Shown in pieces: positions 26,093 to 34,785 of a stretch of DNA of 49,375 nucleotides. The position numbers and the translations under genes are program-made. The notes under the pieces were generated by a model. That model ran no database searches. It saw nothing but the letters and a program-made list of their open reading frames with translations, and had not been told where the DNA came from. Numbering within the stretch: position 1 is the stretch's first letter; each line of letters opens with the position of its first letter. Source of the stretch: Caldilineales bacterium (lineage in GTDB: Bacteria; Chloroflexota; Anaerolineae; Caldilineales; Caldilineaceae); contig JAAXGZ010000062.1 in assembly GCA_012271135.1 (NCBI GenBank), positions 1-49,375 of the forward strand, read 5' to 3'.

Positions 26093-26977
26093 CTAGGCCT
26101 TGATGGCACCCGAAGTGACGCCGGCCATGAACTGCTTCATCCCCACGAGAAACAGCAGGAACAGCGGTACCGATGCGATCAGGTAGCCCGCAAACATGGC
26201 ACCGTATTGGGTCTGGGTCTCACCCTGAAAATAGTACAGGCCGACGGTGATGGTCCGCTTCGAGTCGTCCGCCAGGGTGATCAAGGGCCAGATCAGGTCG
26301 TTCCAGACCTGCTGCACGCGCAGGATGGCGAGTGTGGCGAGAATGCCCTTGGAAAGGGGCAGGGCCACCATGTAGTAGGTTTGGAAGTCCCGCGCGCCAT
26401 CGATGCGCGCCGCATCGAACAGGCCCTGTGGCAAGGAGCTGAAGAAGGTGCGCAGGATGAACACCGCATAGGCCTGCCCGCCGGCGATGTAGGGCAGGAT
26501 TAAAACCCAATAGGTGTTGAGCAGCTGCAGTTTCCGCACCCACATGAAGGCCGGAATCAACTGCAGGATCTGCGGGATCATCATCAGAATCATCAGGCTG
26601 CCGAACAGGAGTTCCTTGCCCGGGAAGCGGAAACGGGCAAAGACGAAAGCCGCCAGCGTCGTGGTGAAGAGAAAGCCCACCACCGTGAGCACGCCCACGT
26701 AGATGGTGTTGATCAGATAGCCGCGGATTTGGTTCCAGGCCGCCACGTAGTTCTCAACGATATGGGGGGGCCACGCGGGAATCCAGTAGCTGTGCAGGAA
26801 CTGGGAATAGGACTTGGTGGACGTGATCACCATGAAGACGAACGGATAGAGGGTGAGGATGACCAGCAGCACCAACACCACGGACACGACGAAGTCGCTG
26901 ATGTGGCGCGGTTGCCGGGTTCGACTGGGCCGCAACGACAAGGCCGAAGCGGTTTCCGAAGTGGAGATTGTGGACAT
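26093..26977 (-). CDS. Sugar ABC transporter permease, MalG type (second system)
   Basis: This 294-residue protein has six predicted helices after a cytoplasmic N-terminus. Features are VMVITSTKSYSQF, AFVFARFRFPGKELLFG, YIAGGQAYAVFILRTFF, and the EAA loop DAARIDGARDFQTYYMVALPLSKG. The end, FMAGVTSGAIKA, matches the MalG-type C-terminus. It starts 22 bases after the upstream permease stop and ends 72 bases before the binding-protein ATG, so the three genes are one operon. Confidence 0.92.
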   Translation of the reverse strand: MSTISTSETASALSLRPSRTRQPRHISDFVVSVVLVLLVILTLYPFVFMVITSTKSYSQFLHSYWIPAWPPHIVENYVAAWNQIRGYLINTIYVGVLTVVGFLFTTTLAAFVFARFRFPGKELLFGSLMILMMIPQILQLIPAFMWVRKLQLLNTYWVLILPYIAGGQAYAVFILRTFFSSLPQGLFDAARIDGARDFQTYYMVALPLSKGILATLAILRVQQVWNDLIWPLITLADDSKRTITVGLYYFQGETQTQYGAMFAGYLIASVPLFLLFLVGMKQFMAGVTSGAIKA

Positions 26978-26999
26978 GGAGGGAGAATGGACCGGCCGG

Positions 27000-27908
27000 T
27001 CAGTAGGTGACGTCGGTTTCCTTGAGGAGCTTGTTGTTGATCCAGGTCAGGGTCAGCATGGCGACCAGCAGCACCACGCCAATGGCGGAGGCATAGCCGA
27101 ACCGATCCGCCAGGAACGCGCGCTGGTACATCCACAGGCCCGGCACCATGGTGGCGTACCCCGGGCCGCCATTGGTCAGGACCAGCATGCCGCCGAAGTT
27201 TTGGAGCGTGAAGATGGTGGTGATGATGATCAGGAGCTTGAACTGGCCAAACAGCAGCGGCAGATCCACGCGCATCACCCGTTCCCAGATGCTGGCACCG
27301 TCGATCTTGGACGCGTCCAGGACATCACCCGAGATGTTCTGCAGGCCGGCATAGTAAATCAGCATGGCGATGGCGTCGATCCAGGGGAAACCCACCAGCA
27401 GGACCGCGATCAGGGCGATCTTGGGGTCCGCCAGCCATGCATGCTGCCACTCGGTCAGGCCCAGCAGTTCCAGCAGTGCATTCAGGACCCCCAAGGGCCT
27501 GGGGCCCATGATGAAGCGCCAGACCAGGGTGACCACGATGCCCGGCACCACGATGGGGAGGATCAGAAGGAAACGGTACCAGTACTGACCCCGCTCGCTG
27601 CGCAGATTGAAAATGAACTCTGCCGCCAGCATCGGAAAGATGAGAACCTTGACCAGGGCCGCGGCCAAGATGATCCCGATGTTCTTGAGGGATGCGACAA
27701 AGATGAAATCCGTGAGCAGGGTTTGGAAGTTTTCCAGACCGACCCAGGTGGCAATGCCGGCGCCGTTCCAGCGCGTGAAGGCATGAAACACCGCGGAACC
27801 GGCCGGGTAGTAGCGAAAGATCAGGATGAAGGCGAAGGTCGGTGCCAGGAAGAGGTATAGGTGCCAGGATTTCCTGAGTTCCGACCAGAGGTTTTGCGCG
27901 GGATTCAT
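27000..27908 (-). CDS. Sugar ABC transporter permease, MalF type (second system)
   Basis: This 302-residue six-helix protein starts with a Trp/Lys-rich segment and then LYLFLAPTFAFILIF. The EAA loop appears as DASKIDGASIWERVMRVDLP (DAS replacing EAA). LVLTNGGPGYATMVPGLWMYQRAF is the MalF-type signature region. It is the first gene of the minus-strand operon; the 537 bases upstream show no gene and should contain the promoter, although I found no convincing boxes. Confidence 0.92.
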   Translation of the reverse strand: MNPAQNLWSELRKSWHLYLFLAPTFAFILIFRYYPAGSAVFHAFTRWNGAGIATWVGLENFQTLLTDFIFVASLKNIGIILAAALVKVLIFPMLAAEFIFNLRSERGQYWYRFLLILPIVVPGIVVTLVWRFIMGPRPLGVLNALLELLGLTEWQHAWLADPKIALIAVLLVGFPWIDAIAMLIYYAGLQNISGDVLDASKIDGASIWERVMRVDLPLLFGQFKLLIIITTIFTLQNFGGMLVLTNGGPGYATMVPGLWMYQRAFLADRFGYASAIGVVLLVAMLTLTWINNKLLKETDVTY

Positions 27909-28445
27909 CAGAAGTTGGTTATGGCAACCCCAACCGTGAAGCAGAAACTACAGGATGCCGACCTTGGTGCGAACTGCAATCGGGCAAGGCTCTCAAGCCA
28001 ATCCGGCCTAGCGTACCACGAGCGTGCAGGGGCAGGATGTCGAATCTCGGTATTCGTCCGGTTCCATGGTTGGTTTTGGACCAGGCTGGGTCGCCATGAG
28101 ACCTGCCGCGGAAGACATGGTTGACCAAACCCAAGCTCTTTGACAGCTCCGCCTTTGGAGCCAGCCACGATAACCCCTCACAGTCACGTCCAGCAGTGTG
28201 GCTGGTTGCCGATATCCGCCTACCTGGCGCTGTTGGGGACATCGCTGTCTCGAATGAGGGAAGGGGAGCGGGAACGGCCGCCGGAACACAAGAGGGGATC
28301 TCGCGACTACGCTGTGTCCGACATTGGGGGTGGTGAATGGGCCCAGCTCGATGCTCGGCCTCTCGGTTGTGTTCCCACATTGGGCCACTGCACGCGGTGC
28401 ACATGGCACTCATAGGCCCAGGTTAGGAATTGCAGAGGTCCGGTT
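27909..28445. other. Gene-poor region between permease operon and relic mosaic
   Basis: No supported gene is present in these 537 bases. Overlapping frames of 70-160 codons occur on both strands, as expected in GC-rich DNA, and none shows family motifs. The region may contain older remnants joined to the mosaic that begins at 28446. Confidence 0.45.
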
Positions 28446-28670
28446 TCAGACCACGGCCGGAACAGAGTCGAATCGGTCCACGTCAACTAGGCCAAGGTCC
28501 GTGATCTTGAGTGATGGGATGACCTCCAGTCCCATGAAACACATGGCTATCGATCGTGCATGTGGCACCCCCAAGTCTGAGGCGGCCGCGCGTGCCGCGG
28601 TGTGCATGGCTGCGTTGGAGGCTCCAATCACGACCAGATTGTGGTGATCGTGGGCAATCGTGTCGGCCAT
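28446..28670 (-). pseudogene. Truncated, internally deleted copy of an adenine deaminase C-terminus
   Basis: The frame TIAHDHHNLVVIGAS-AAMHTAARAA is nearly identical to the intact adenine deaminase gene at 30728-32461. It then jumps directly to ASDLG and on to FMGLEVIPSLKITDLGLVD. About 40 codons (the VELQGG...RALQA part) are missing. The deletion joins two GCGGCC-type alanine stretches. It lacks the metal-binding N-terminal domains and cannot be active. Confidence 0.9.
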
Positions 28671-28676
28671 GACTTA

Positions 28677-28828
28677 CCAGGTCGTATTGCCACGCCGACA
28701 AATGGTCCAGATGCCAAGCAATCCGCTGCTTCCGCGCCGCGCGTCATGGTCACTTCTATGTACCGTTTCCGCATGCACCCATTGGACCCCGTCTGCATTC
28801 GTTCCCGTTCCCGAACGACTGTTGCCAT
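28677..28828 (-). pseudogene. Decayed N-terminal fragment of a Uma2-family gene
   Basis: The sequence from the ATG at 28828 (MATVVRERERMQ, then VTMTR) aligns with the start of the intact Uma2 gene at 18223 (MATVIGERERIQ, then PTMTR). At the DNA level it continues with matches such as GGATTGCTTGGC and CTGGACCAT. The similarity spans about 50 codons with indels, then stops 6 bases before the adenine deaminase remnant. It is non-functional. Confidence 0.82.
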
Positions 28829-28861
28829 GGCCTGTCCCCTCCGTATGCCAAGGTCCGATTC

Positions 28862-29227
28862 CACCCCCGCCGAGTGCGTCCCCTGCTTCAGGAACCCCGT
28901 CTCGTCGATGATGCCCACCCCGGTGCGGTCCGCCAGGTGGTCGCCGACATAGGCGTACAGGGCCCCGCGCCGCGTCCGGCGACCAGACGGCACGGCCCAG
29001 CAGGTGCTGGAAACCGTAGGGAGTGGCCTCGCCGACCGTCTCGGCCAGCTGTTCTTGCGCGGCGCCGGGCCGAGGAGGCCCTCGATGTAGGCCACGGCCC
29101 GCCGGTGCGTCCGGCGGAACGGGAACACCGCCCGCAGACGCGTCGCCACCTGCGCCAGGTGGCCGGGCCAGGCCGCCAAGTCTGCGGGAACCAGGGGACC
29201 CGGCGGAGGCGGACAGGAGACGGACAT
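28862..29227 (-). pseudogene. IS701-family transposase N-terminal relic
   Basis: From an ATG at 29227 the frame encodes AVAYIEGLLGPAPRKN. It shifts to QLAETVGEATPYGFQHLLGRAVW and shifts back to ALYAYVGDHLADRTGVGIIDETGFLKQGTHSAGV. These are the ordered N-terminal motifs of IS701 transposases, including the first catalytic Asp in DETGFLKKGT. The first shift fits loss of one copy of a CAGCTGG repeat. Nothing after this motif remains; the next bases belong to the Uma2 relic. Confidence 0.85.
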
Positions 29228-29419
29228 GGGAACTCCCGGACGCTGGCGACAACAGCCCCCGCAGGCTACCATACTGCTTTACAACTGTAGTACTGGTGAC
29301 GATCGGCTTCCTGGGCCGTTCGTGGTGCGTGGCCACCTGCATTGCAGAGTGGGAAGGACACTTCCTACTGTTAGCCGAGCACAACATCAAACGGGCCCTT
29401 ACCCGGAAACTGTTCTGTC

Positions 29420-30526
29420 TTATTGTTGGTAACGCTGTGCTGTAGCCTTAATTTGTTCCGCAAAATTAAAAATATCGCTAATTTCTTCAATTGGAAACCG
29501 TTCTTCCGTTTTATGTTCATCCAGCAGGCCTACTCGCTTTTGCGCGGTGTTGAAGTACAAGCGACAGATGCGCTTGCGATTGTTGTTATCAAGGAGAATA
29601 GCACAGGAATGTTTGCCATCCCGAATAGTAATTCTGTCAGGGTCTATTTGAGAACAAAGAATGGCAGTGACCGCGTAGTAGGCTCGCCATTCTTCCTCGG
29701 TTGTGATGATACCATTCTTCGCTTCGACAGTCTGCTTGGGTTCATCTTCATCCCTAGGCCTATCAGTTTCCAGAACCTCTTCCGGATCGGGGGAAGTCAG
29801 CGCCGACTTGAGACGATCACTTACTCGTTTCGTCACAAACTGGTGTAGGGCTTTCTTAGTAGCCCGGGTAAACTGCTCAATTACAGCCTTGGTCTTGACA
29901 CCATCGTAAATCTGTGCGGCAAAATGGCGTACCAACGCATCGGAAGGATCGGCCCACTCCTCGGCAAGTAAACGTAAGACTTCTCGTGTATATTTTAAAT
30001 CCTTAGCGGTATCCAATATCTGATCAAGATTGAAAGAGGTTTTGGTGAACCGTTTGAGTTCTCCTACATCAATTGTATCCACATCCAATATATTGATCTC
30101 CAAGAATGGACGAGCGTCCATCTTATTCTGTTCATCAATATCTGAGTAGAAACGGTAGATGGCTCCATCCGTCAGCACACCGAAACGGGCTTGGGTCACA
30201 CTGAAATAACGATAGAGTTGGGAGATCGGCTCCTTGCCGAGATCAACTCCATACTGCTTGCACTCAAACAGCATTATGGGTTCACCGTCCTTGCATACGG
30301 CGTAATCAACTCGTTCTCCCTTCTTTGTTCCCACATCTGCAATGAATTCAGGAATGACTTCTGTTGGATCGAATACATTATAACCTAGAACATGATTGAT
30401 GAATGGCATGACCATTGCAGTTTTGGTCGCTTCCTCTGTTTTTATGCTTTCCAGTCGCTGCTTGAGACGACTAGATGTTTCCTGTAGACGGTCCGCCAAG
30501 TCCATTCCTTCCAGTGACTGAATCAT
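29420..30526 (-). CDS. HsdR-N-like (type I restriction R-subunit N-terminal) nuclease-domain protein
   Basis: This 368-residue stand-alone protein has a PD-(D/E)xK-type core: GERVDYAVCKDG (Asp) and PIMLFECKQYG (E-x-K), followed by SQLYRYFSVTQARFGVLTDG. The C-terminal part contains EEWRAYYAVTAIL and a beta-rich RICRLYFNT segment, then DIFNFAEQIKATAQ. No helicase domain is present, so it is not a full HsdR; many phages and islands carry such single proteins. GAGGT before the ATG at 30526 decides the start. The coding sequence is visibly AT-rich compared with everything around it, which points to recent transfer. Confidence 0.85.
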   Translation of the reverse strand: MIQSLEGMDLADRLQETSSRLKQRLESIKTEEATKTAMVMPFINHVLGYNVFDPTEVIPEFIADVGTKKGERVDYAVCKDGEPIMLFECKQYGVDLGKEPISQLYRYFSVTQARFGVLTDGAIYRFYSDIDEQNKMDARPFLEINILDVDTIDVGELKRFTKTSFNLDQILDTAKDLKYTREVLRLLAEEWADPSDALVRHFAAQIYDGVKTKAVIEQFTRATKKALHQFVTKRVSDRLKSALTSPDPEEVLETDRPRDEDEPKQTVEAKNGIITTEEEWRAYYAVTAILCSQIDPDRITIRDGKHSCAILLDNNNRKRICRLYFNTAQKRVGLLDEHKTEERFPIEEISDIFNFAEQIKATAQRYQQ

Positions 30527-30727
30527 AGTTGTACCTCGCTTGCCCAGTTCATTTTGAATTCTTGAACAGCATATTACCAAAATTCGTGGAGACAACCAGA
30601 GTGCCAAGCCGTCAGATCGTATCTTCAAAAGCCCCGCTGGTTCGGTGAATTGGCGATGGGTCCCTCAACCTTGATCGATTGCCTAGCCGGCCCGACACTC
30701 CCAATTCCCTGCCTCCAATTCAAGGCT

Positions 30728-32461
30728 TCAGACGACAACGGGAACAAAGTCAAACCGGTCGACATCAACCAGGCCAAGATCCGTGATCTTGAGTGAAGGG
30801 ATGACCTCCAAACCCATGAAACTCATGGCCATCAGGGGATCGTGCATGCGGCAACCCAGATCTGAGGCGGCCGCCTGCAGGGCGCGGTACTGCTCTCGGA
30901 CCTCCGCCATGGGTGCATCGCTCATGAGCCCGGCCACCGGCAAGGGCATGTCGGCCAAGACCTGGTCCTCGGATGTCACCACAATTCCGCCCTGCAGCTC
31001 GACGGCCGCACGAGCCGCGGTGTGCATGGCCGCGTCGGACGCACCGATTACGACCAGATTGTGGTGGTCGTGGGCAATTGTGCTTGCCATGGCACCCGAC
31101 TTGAGATCAAACCCCTGAATGAAGCCCGTGGCCATCGTCCCCTTGCGACCGTGACGTTCGATCACGGCAATCTTGAGCACGTCCTGGGCCGGATCCGCCT
31201 CCAGACAGCCGTCTGTCACGGCCAATGTGCAGTGCCGCATCTCCGTGACGATTTGGTTCTCGATGGATCCGATGACACGCACGGTTGCCTCGCTCGCACC
31301 TGATGGTCCGGGTACGGCAAAGTCCACGTCGTCCCAATCAATCCTTACGGTTCCGCCGACTCCGTCCGGTAGGGTCGCGGATGCCGGATTGGATGTGTCC
31401 AGCACGTTGCCGTCGTCCAGCACCACCTTGCCCCCGGCCACGACCCAGGCCGGTTCCAGACTATCCAGGTCGCGCCAGACGACCAGGTCCGCACGACGGC
31501 CCGGTGCAATGGCGCCCCGGTCTCGCATGCCGAACCATTCCGCGGGGTTCAAGGTGGCCATGGTCAGAGCGGCAACCGGGTCCAGGCCGCCCGCAATGGC
31601 CCTGCGCACGGGAAAGTCCACACTGCCTTCAGTCAGCAGGTCGTCCGGAATGCGATCGTCGGTGCAGAAGCAGATTCTGCGCCTGTTGCATTCGTCTACG
31701 ATGGGCAGCAGGGCGTCCAAATCGCGGGTGATCGTGCCTTCCCTGATCAGGATATACATACCCCGCGCCAGCTTTTCCAGGGCCTCGTCGGCCGTGGTGC
31801 ATTCGTGGTCGCTGCCAATGCCGGTGGTCAGGTAGGCATTGAGTTCCTTGCCGGACAGGCGTGGCGCGTGTCCATCAACCACTTCATCCTGGAACGCCTC
31901 CAAAATGGCCAAGCAGCGATCATCGCCCAGGAACACCCCGGGATAGTTCATCATCTCGGCCAGGCCGTGCACCAGGCCTTCCTCGTGCAGTTCCTGGAGC
32001 ACAGCCGCATCCAGGTCGGCTCCGCTGGTCTCCAAGTGACACGCGGGCACGCAGGAGGGAGCCATCAGCTTGATGTCCAGGTCGGTGGCCTGGCTGCGTT
32101 CGTGCATGAAGACAACGCCTTGGACGCCGCAAACATTGGCAATCTCATGGGGATCGGCCATGACCGTGGTGACGCCTCGGGCCGTGACCGCCCTACTGAA
32201 CTCTCCCGGCGTGCACAGGCTGCTCTCGATATGGACATGCGCGTCGATCAGGCCGGGGGAGATGGTCAGACCCTCGCAGTCGATGGTGCGCGGGCCTTGA
32301 TAGTCGGGCGCGATGCCTGCGATGAGTCCGTTGGCCACCGCTACGTTCGCTTCCTCGAACCCGCCGGTGAAGACATTGAGGATTCGCCCGTTGGCCAACA
32401 CCAGGTCCGGTGCGGCTTCGCCGCGGGCGACTGCGGTCAAGTGCTTGAGACTGGAGGGCAT
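30728..32461 (-). CDS. ade: Adenine deaminase
   Basis: This roughly 577-residue amidohydrolase has the complete adenine deaminase motif set: LIDAHVHIESS (metal His pair), MADPHEIANV, HLETSGAD, LAEMMNYPGV, HAPRLSGKELNAYLTTGIGSDHE, FCTDDR, and the C-terminal domain with TIAHDHHNLVVIG and FMGLEVIPSLKITD. The enzyme converts adenine to hypoxanthine and ammonia in purine salvage, using Mn or Fe. GGAG 8 bases upstream supports the ATG at 32461; an upstream in-frame codon at 32488 is less likely. It lies 150 bases downstream of recO. A broken copy of its 3' end is at 28446. Confidence 0.93.
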   Translation of the reverse strand: MPSSLKHLTAVARGEAAPDLVLANGRILNVFTGGFEEANVAVANGLIAGIAPDYQGPRTIDCEGLTISPGLIDAHVHIESSLCTPGEFSRAVTARGVTTVMADPHEIANVCGVQGVVFMHERSQATDLDIKLMAPSCVPACHLETSGADLDAAVLQELHEEGLVHGLAEMMNYPGVFLGDDRCLAILEAFQDEVVDGHAPRLSGKELNAYLTTGIGSDHECTTADEALEKLARGMYILIREGTITRDLDALLPIVDECNRRRICFCTDDRIPDDLLTEGSVDFPVRRAIAGGLDPVAALTMATLNPAEWFGMRDRGAIAPGRRADLVVWRDLDSLEPAWVVAGGKVVLDDGNVLDTSNPASATLPDGVGGTVRIDWDDVDFAVPGPSGASEATVRVIGSIENQIVTEMRHCTLAVTDGCLEADPAQDVLKIAVIERHGRKGTMATGFIQGFDLKSGAMASTIAHDHHNLVVIGASDAAMHTAARAAVELQGGIVVTSEDQVLADMPLPVAGLMSDAPMAEVREQYRALQAAASDLGCRMHDPLMAMSFMGLEVIPSLKITDLGLVDVDRFDFVPVVV

Positions 32462-32611
32462 CGACGACTCCAAGCCCTGTCGGGGCAACTGGATTTGGGG
32501 TTCATGGCCGGATCGGACACCGGCGGGAAGGCCATTCTACGATCGGGTTCCGTGGATGGTTTCCTTTGCGGGCGAAACCTTGGATGTGCATCTCGGCGGC
32601 TTGGCAGGCCG

Positions 32612-33406
32612 TCATTTGAGGCCGCGGCTGGACCGCCGTTCGAATTGCGCACTGCGCAGAGGACGCTCCAATGTGTGGTTCAGATACTCCCGCATGATGT
32701 TGCGGGCCTCCGCAAGGGCTGGTGGTGCCACGCGCCGGGTGCTTACCTCCTCCCAGGTGCTGCGTTGCAGGAACCGCAGAATCTTAAACACGTCCAGTGG
32801 CAATGGTCGGCCACCGGGCATGGCAGCAAGGCAATCGGGGCAAACAATGCCACCTTCCGCAGTGGAAAACCCCCAGGGTTCTGGACGGGCCTCCGAACCG
32901 CAACCCACACAGAACTCCAAGGCCGGTTCAAAGCCGGCCGCCGACAGCATGTGCAGTTCCAGCCAGCACAGGGGCAGGTCCGGGCGATCCGGTTCGGCAT
33001 CGATCTCCGTCAGGACCGTCAGCAGGGATCCGAACACCTCTTCCGCCAAGTCCGACTCCTCGCCCTCGACGGTCAGGCTATAGACCAGTTCGCAGGCATA
33101 GCTTGAAGCCACAATGGATGTCAGGGATTCCCTGCAGGCCTGAAACGGATTCAGCAGTTGAACTTCGCCCACAAACGGCAGGAACTTGGACTGCTGCAAC
33201 TGGATGCGGACCAGCATGAAGGGCTCCACCTTGCCCGACTTGCGGCTGGCCGGCTTGCGTGCGCCGCGGGCGAGAACATCCAGTCGGCCAAGGTCCGGGG
33301 TCAGCAGAGTCAATATGCGATCCGCCTCGCGATGGTCGCGGGAACGCAGAATTAGGGCTTCACAGGTGTGCAGGCGGCTTGGCAGCATCGGAGAAGCACT
33401 CGGCAA
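32612..33406 (-). CDS. recO: DNA repair protein RecO
   Basis: This 264-residue protein has an N-terminal OB fold starting EALILRSRDHREADRILTLLTPDLGRLDVLARGARKP, a helical middle (YACELVYSLT), and a four-cysteine zinc motif CVGCG...CPDC near residues 180-205. RecO loads RecA onto SSB-coated single-stranded DNA together with RecR in the RecFOR pathway. The length is typical. An upstream start at 33406 is used; MLPSRLH at 33388 is an alternative. Confidence 0.93.
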   Translation of the reverse strand: MPSASPMLPSRLHTCEALILRSRDHREADRILTLLTPDLGRLDVLARGARKPASRKSGKVEPFMLVRIQLQQSKFLPFVGEVQLLNPFQACRESLTSIVASSYACELVYSLTVEGEESDLAEEVFGSLLTVLTEIDAEPDRPDLPLCWLELHMLSAAGFEPALEFCVGCGSEARPEPWGFSTAEGGIVCPDCLAAMPGGRPLPLDVFKILRFLQRSTWEEVSTRRVAPPALAEARNIMREYLNHTLERPLRSAQFERRSSRGLK

Positions 33407-33715
33407 ACAGGCGGTGATGTGGATCCGAAATTATGCGGAACACCCTGAGGCACGCCACCGGTGTCGAACATAACGGACCGATCCCATGTCCAATGTTGGC
33501 ATGAAGGTTGGTTCTCCCTCAAGACAGGAAATGTACTCATCCCTCCGCGCTCATTGCCCTACCCGGTCGCGTCTGCACTAGGGACGTGAAGTCTATCGCC
33601 GGATGCTCAAGGAATTCTCCATGGACGCGGTCCGTAAAGTGCAGTATCCGACTGCCGAAGTTCGGCTGGTACGATCGGTCATGCATCGCATTCCCTGCAT
33701 TCGCCTGCCCTGCCC
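33407..33715. other. Divergent intergenic region
   Basis: The 309 bases between recO (minus) and the first Gfo/Idh/MocA gene (plus) must hold both promoters. I see no consensus boxes, repeats or gene. Confidence 0.4.
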
Positions 33716-34783
33716 ATGCTGACGGCCTCCGTAATCGGGGCCGGCATGGGCGGCAACGCCAGCTTGAAGGCCCTGGAGAATTCGCCCCACTACGATCTGC
33801 GCGCTGTGGCGGACATTTCTGAAGCTGCCCGTGCCCAAGTCCGCAGACGGTTTGCCGATGTCGACACGTTTGGCGACTGGCAGTCCATGCTCAGGGCATG
33901 TCCTACGGATGTGGTCGTAGTCTCCGTGCCCCCGGCCCTGCACCGGCCTGCGGTCATGGATGCCCTTGAACTGCCGCTGCGGGGCATTCTGGTCGAAAAG
34001 CCGTTGGGACACTGCCTGGCCGACGGCCGTGTCATCCTGAACGCCATCCGGGTGCGGGGCATGCCGATTTGCGTGCCGCACGGCCTGCTGGTGAGGACTA
34101 CGCCATTGAAGGTTCTGGCTCATGTTTCTGCAGGCGACATCGGCAAGGTCCAGTTGATCGAAATCCGTTGCACCGGCTGGGACATCATCAACGCCGGCAT
34201 CCATTGGCTCGACTTCTGCATAACGGCCCTGGACTCGCCGGACATGGATCACGTGCTGGCCCTGTGCGACACCTCCAGCCGCACCTACCGGGACGGCCTG
34301 CAGGTGGAGACGGTCGCTGCAACCTACGCGGTTGCCCGCGACGGAACCCGCATCGTGATGCACACGGGAGACCATGTCGACATCGGGCGGCCCGGACGAG
34401 ACACGCTAATGCGTTTCTGTGGCGACAGCGGTCTGATTGAATTCTGGCCGTGGTCCGAGGGATATCGCATCGTGAACGCCCATCATCCCGGTGGGGTGGA
34501 CGTGGCTCCCAAGAACCGCGAAACCCGCACCCCGCATCAGATACACCTCGACAATTTGGCCCTTCAGATCGATGACGACACGACGGACTACAAGATCGCG
34601 GAGGATTCGCTCAAGGCTCTCGAGATCTGTGATGCCGCCTACCAGTCGAGTTTCCACCGATGCCGTGTAAACCTGCCGTTGGATGATTTCGTGCCGCCGC
34701 CCGCCCGGGACTGGCATCCCGGCCAGCCCTATGCAGGCACGGGCGGTGGTCGAAACGGGCGGAAGCTGCTCGGGAGCCCCTGA
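33716..34783 (+). CDS. Gfo/Idh/MocA family NAD(P)-dependent oxidoreductase
   Basis: This 355-residue protein has a Rossmann fold with VIGAGMGGN near the N-terminus, VVVVSVPPALHRP, and the conserved VEKPLG containing the catalytic-region lysine. The histidine pair region GIHWLDF corresponds to the family's GxxxHxxD segment. Such enzymes oxidise or reduce sugars, inositols and related polyols. It starts with an ATG lacking a clear ribosome site. It ends two bases before the next oxidoreductase gene, so the two are co-translated. Substrate unknown. Confidence 0.87.
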   Translation: MLTASVIGAGMGGNASLKALENSPHYDLRAVADISEAARAQVRRRFADVDTFGDWQSMLRACPTDVVVVSVPPALHRPAVMDALELPLRGILVEKPLGHCLADGRVILNAIRVRGMPICVPHGLLVRTTPLKVLAHVSAGDIGKVQLIEIRCTGWDIINAGIHWLDFCITALDSPDMDHVLALCDTSSRTYRDGLQVETVAATYAVARDGTRIVMHTGDHVDIGRPGRDTLMRFCGDSGLIEFWPWSEGYRIVNAHHPGGVDVAPKNRETRTPHQIHLDNLALQIDDDTTDYKIAEDSLKALEICDAAYQSSFHRCRVNLPLDDFVPPPARDWHPGQPYAGTGGGRNGRKLLGSP

Positions 34784-34785
34784 AC

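Noticed and set aside
27919..28413. 164-codon minus-strand frame upstream of the permease operon
   Set aside because: Its composition is random-looking, several frames overlap and no motif is visible. It could not be linked to any transposase.
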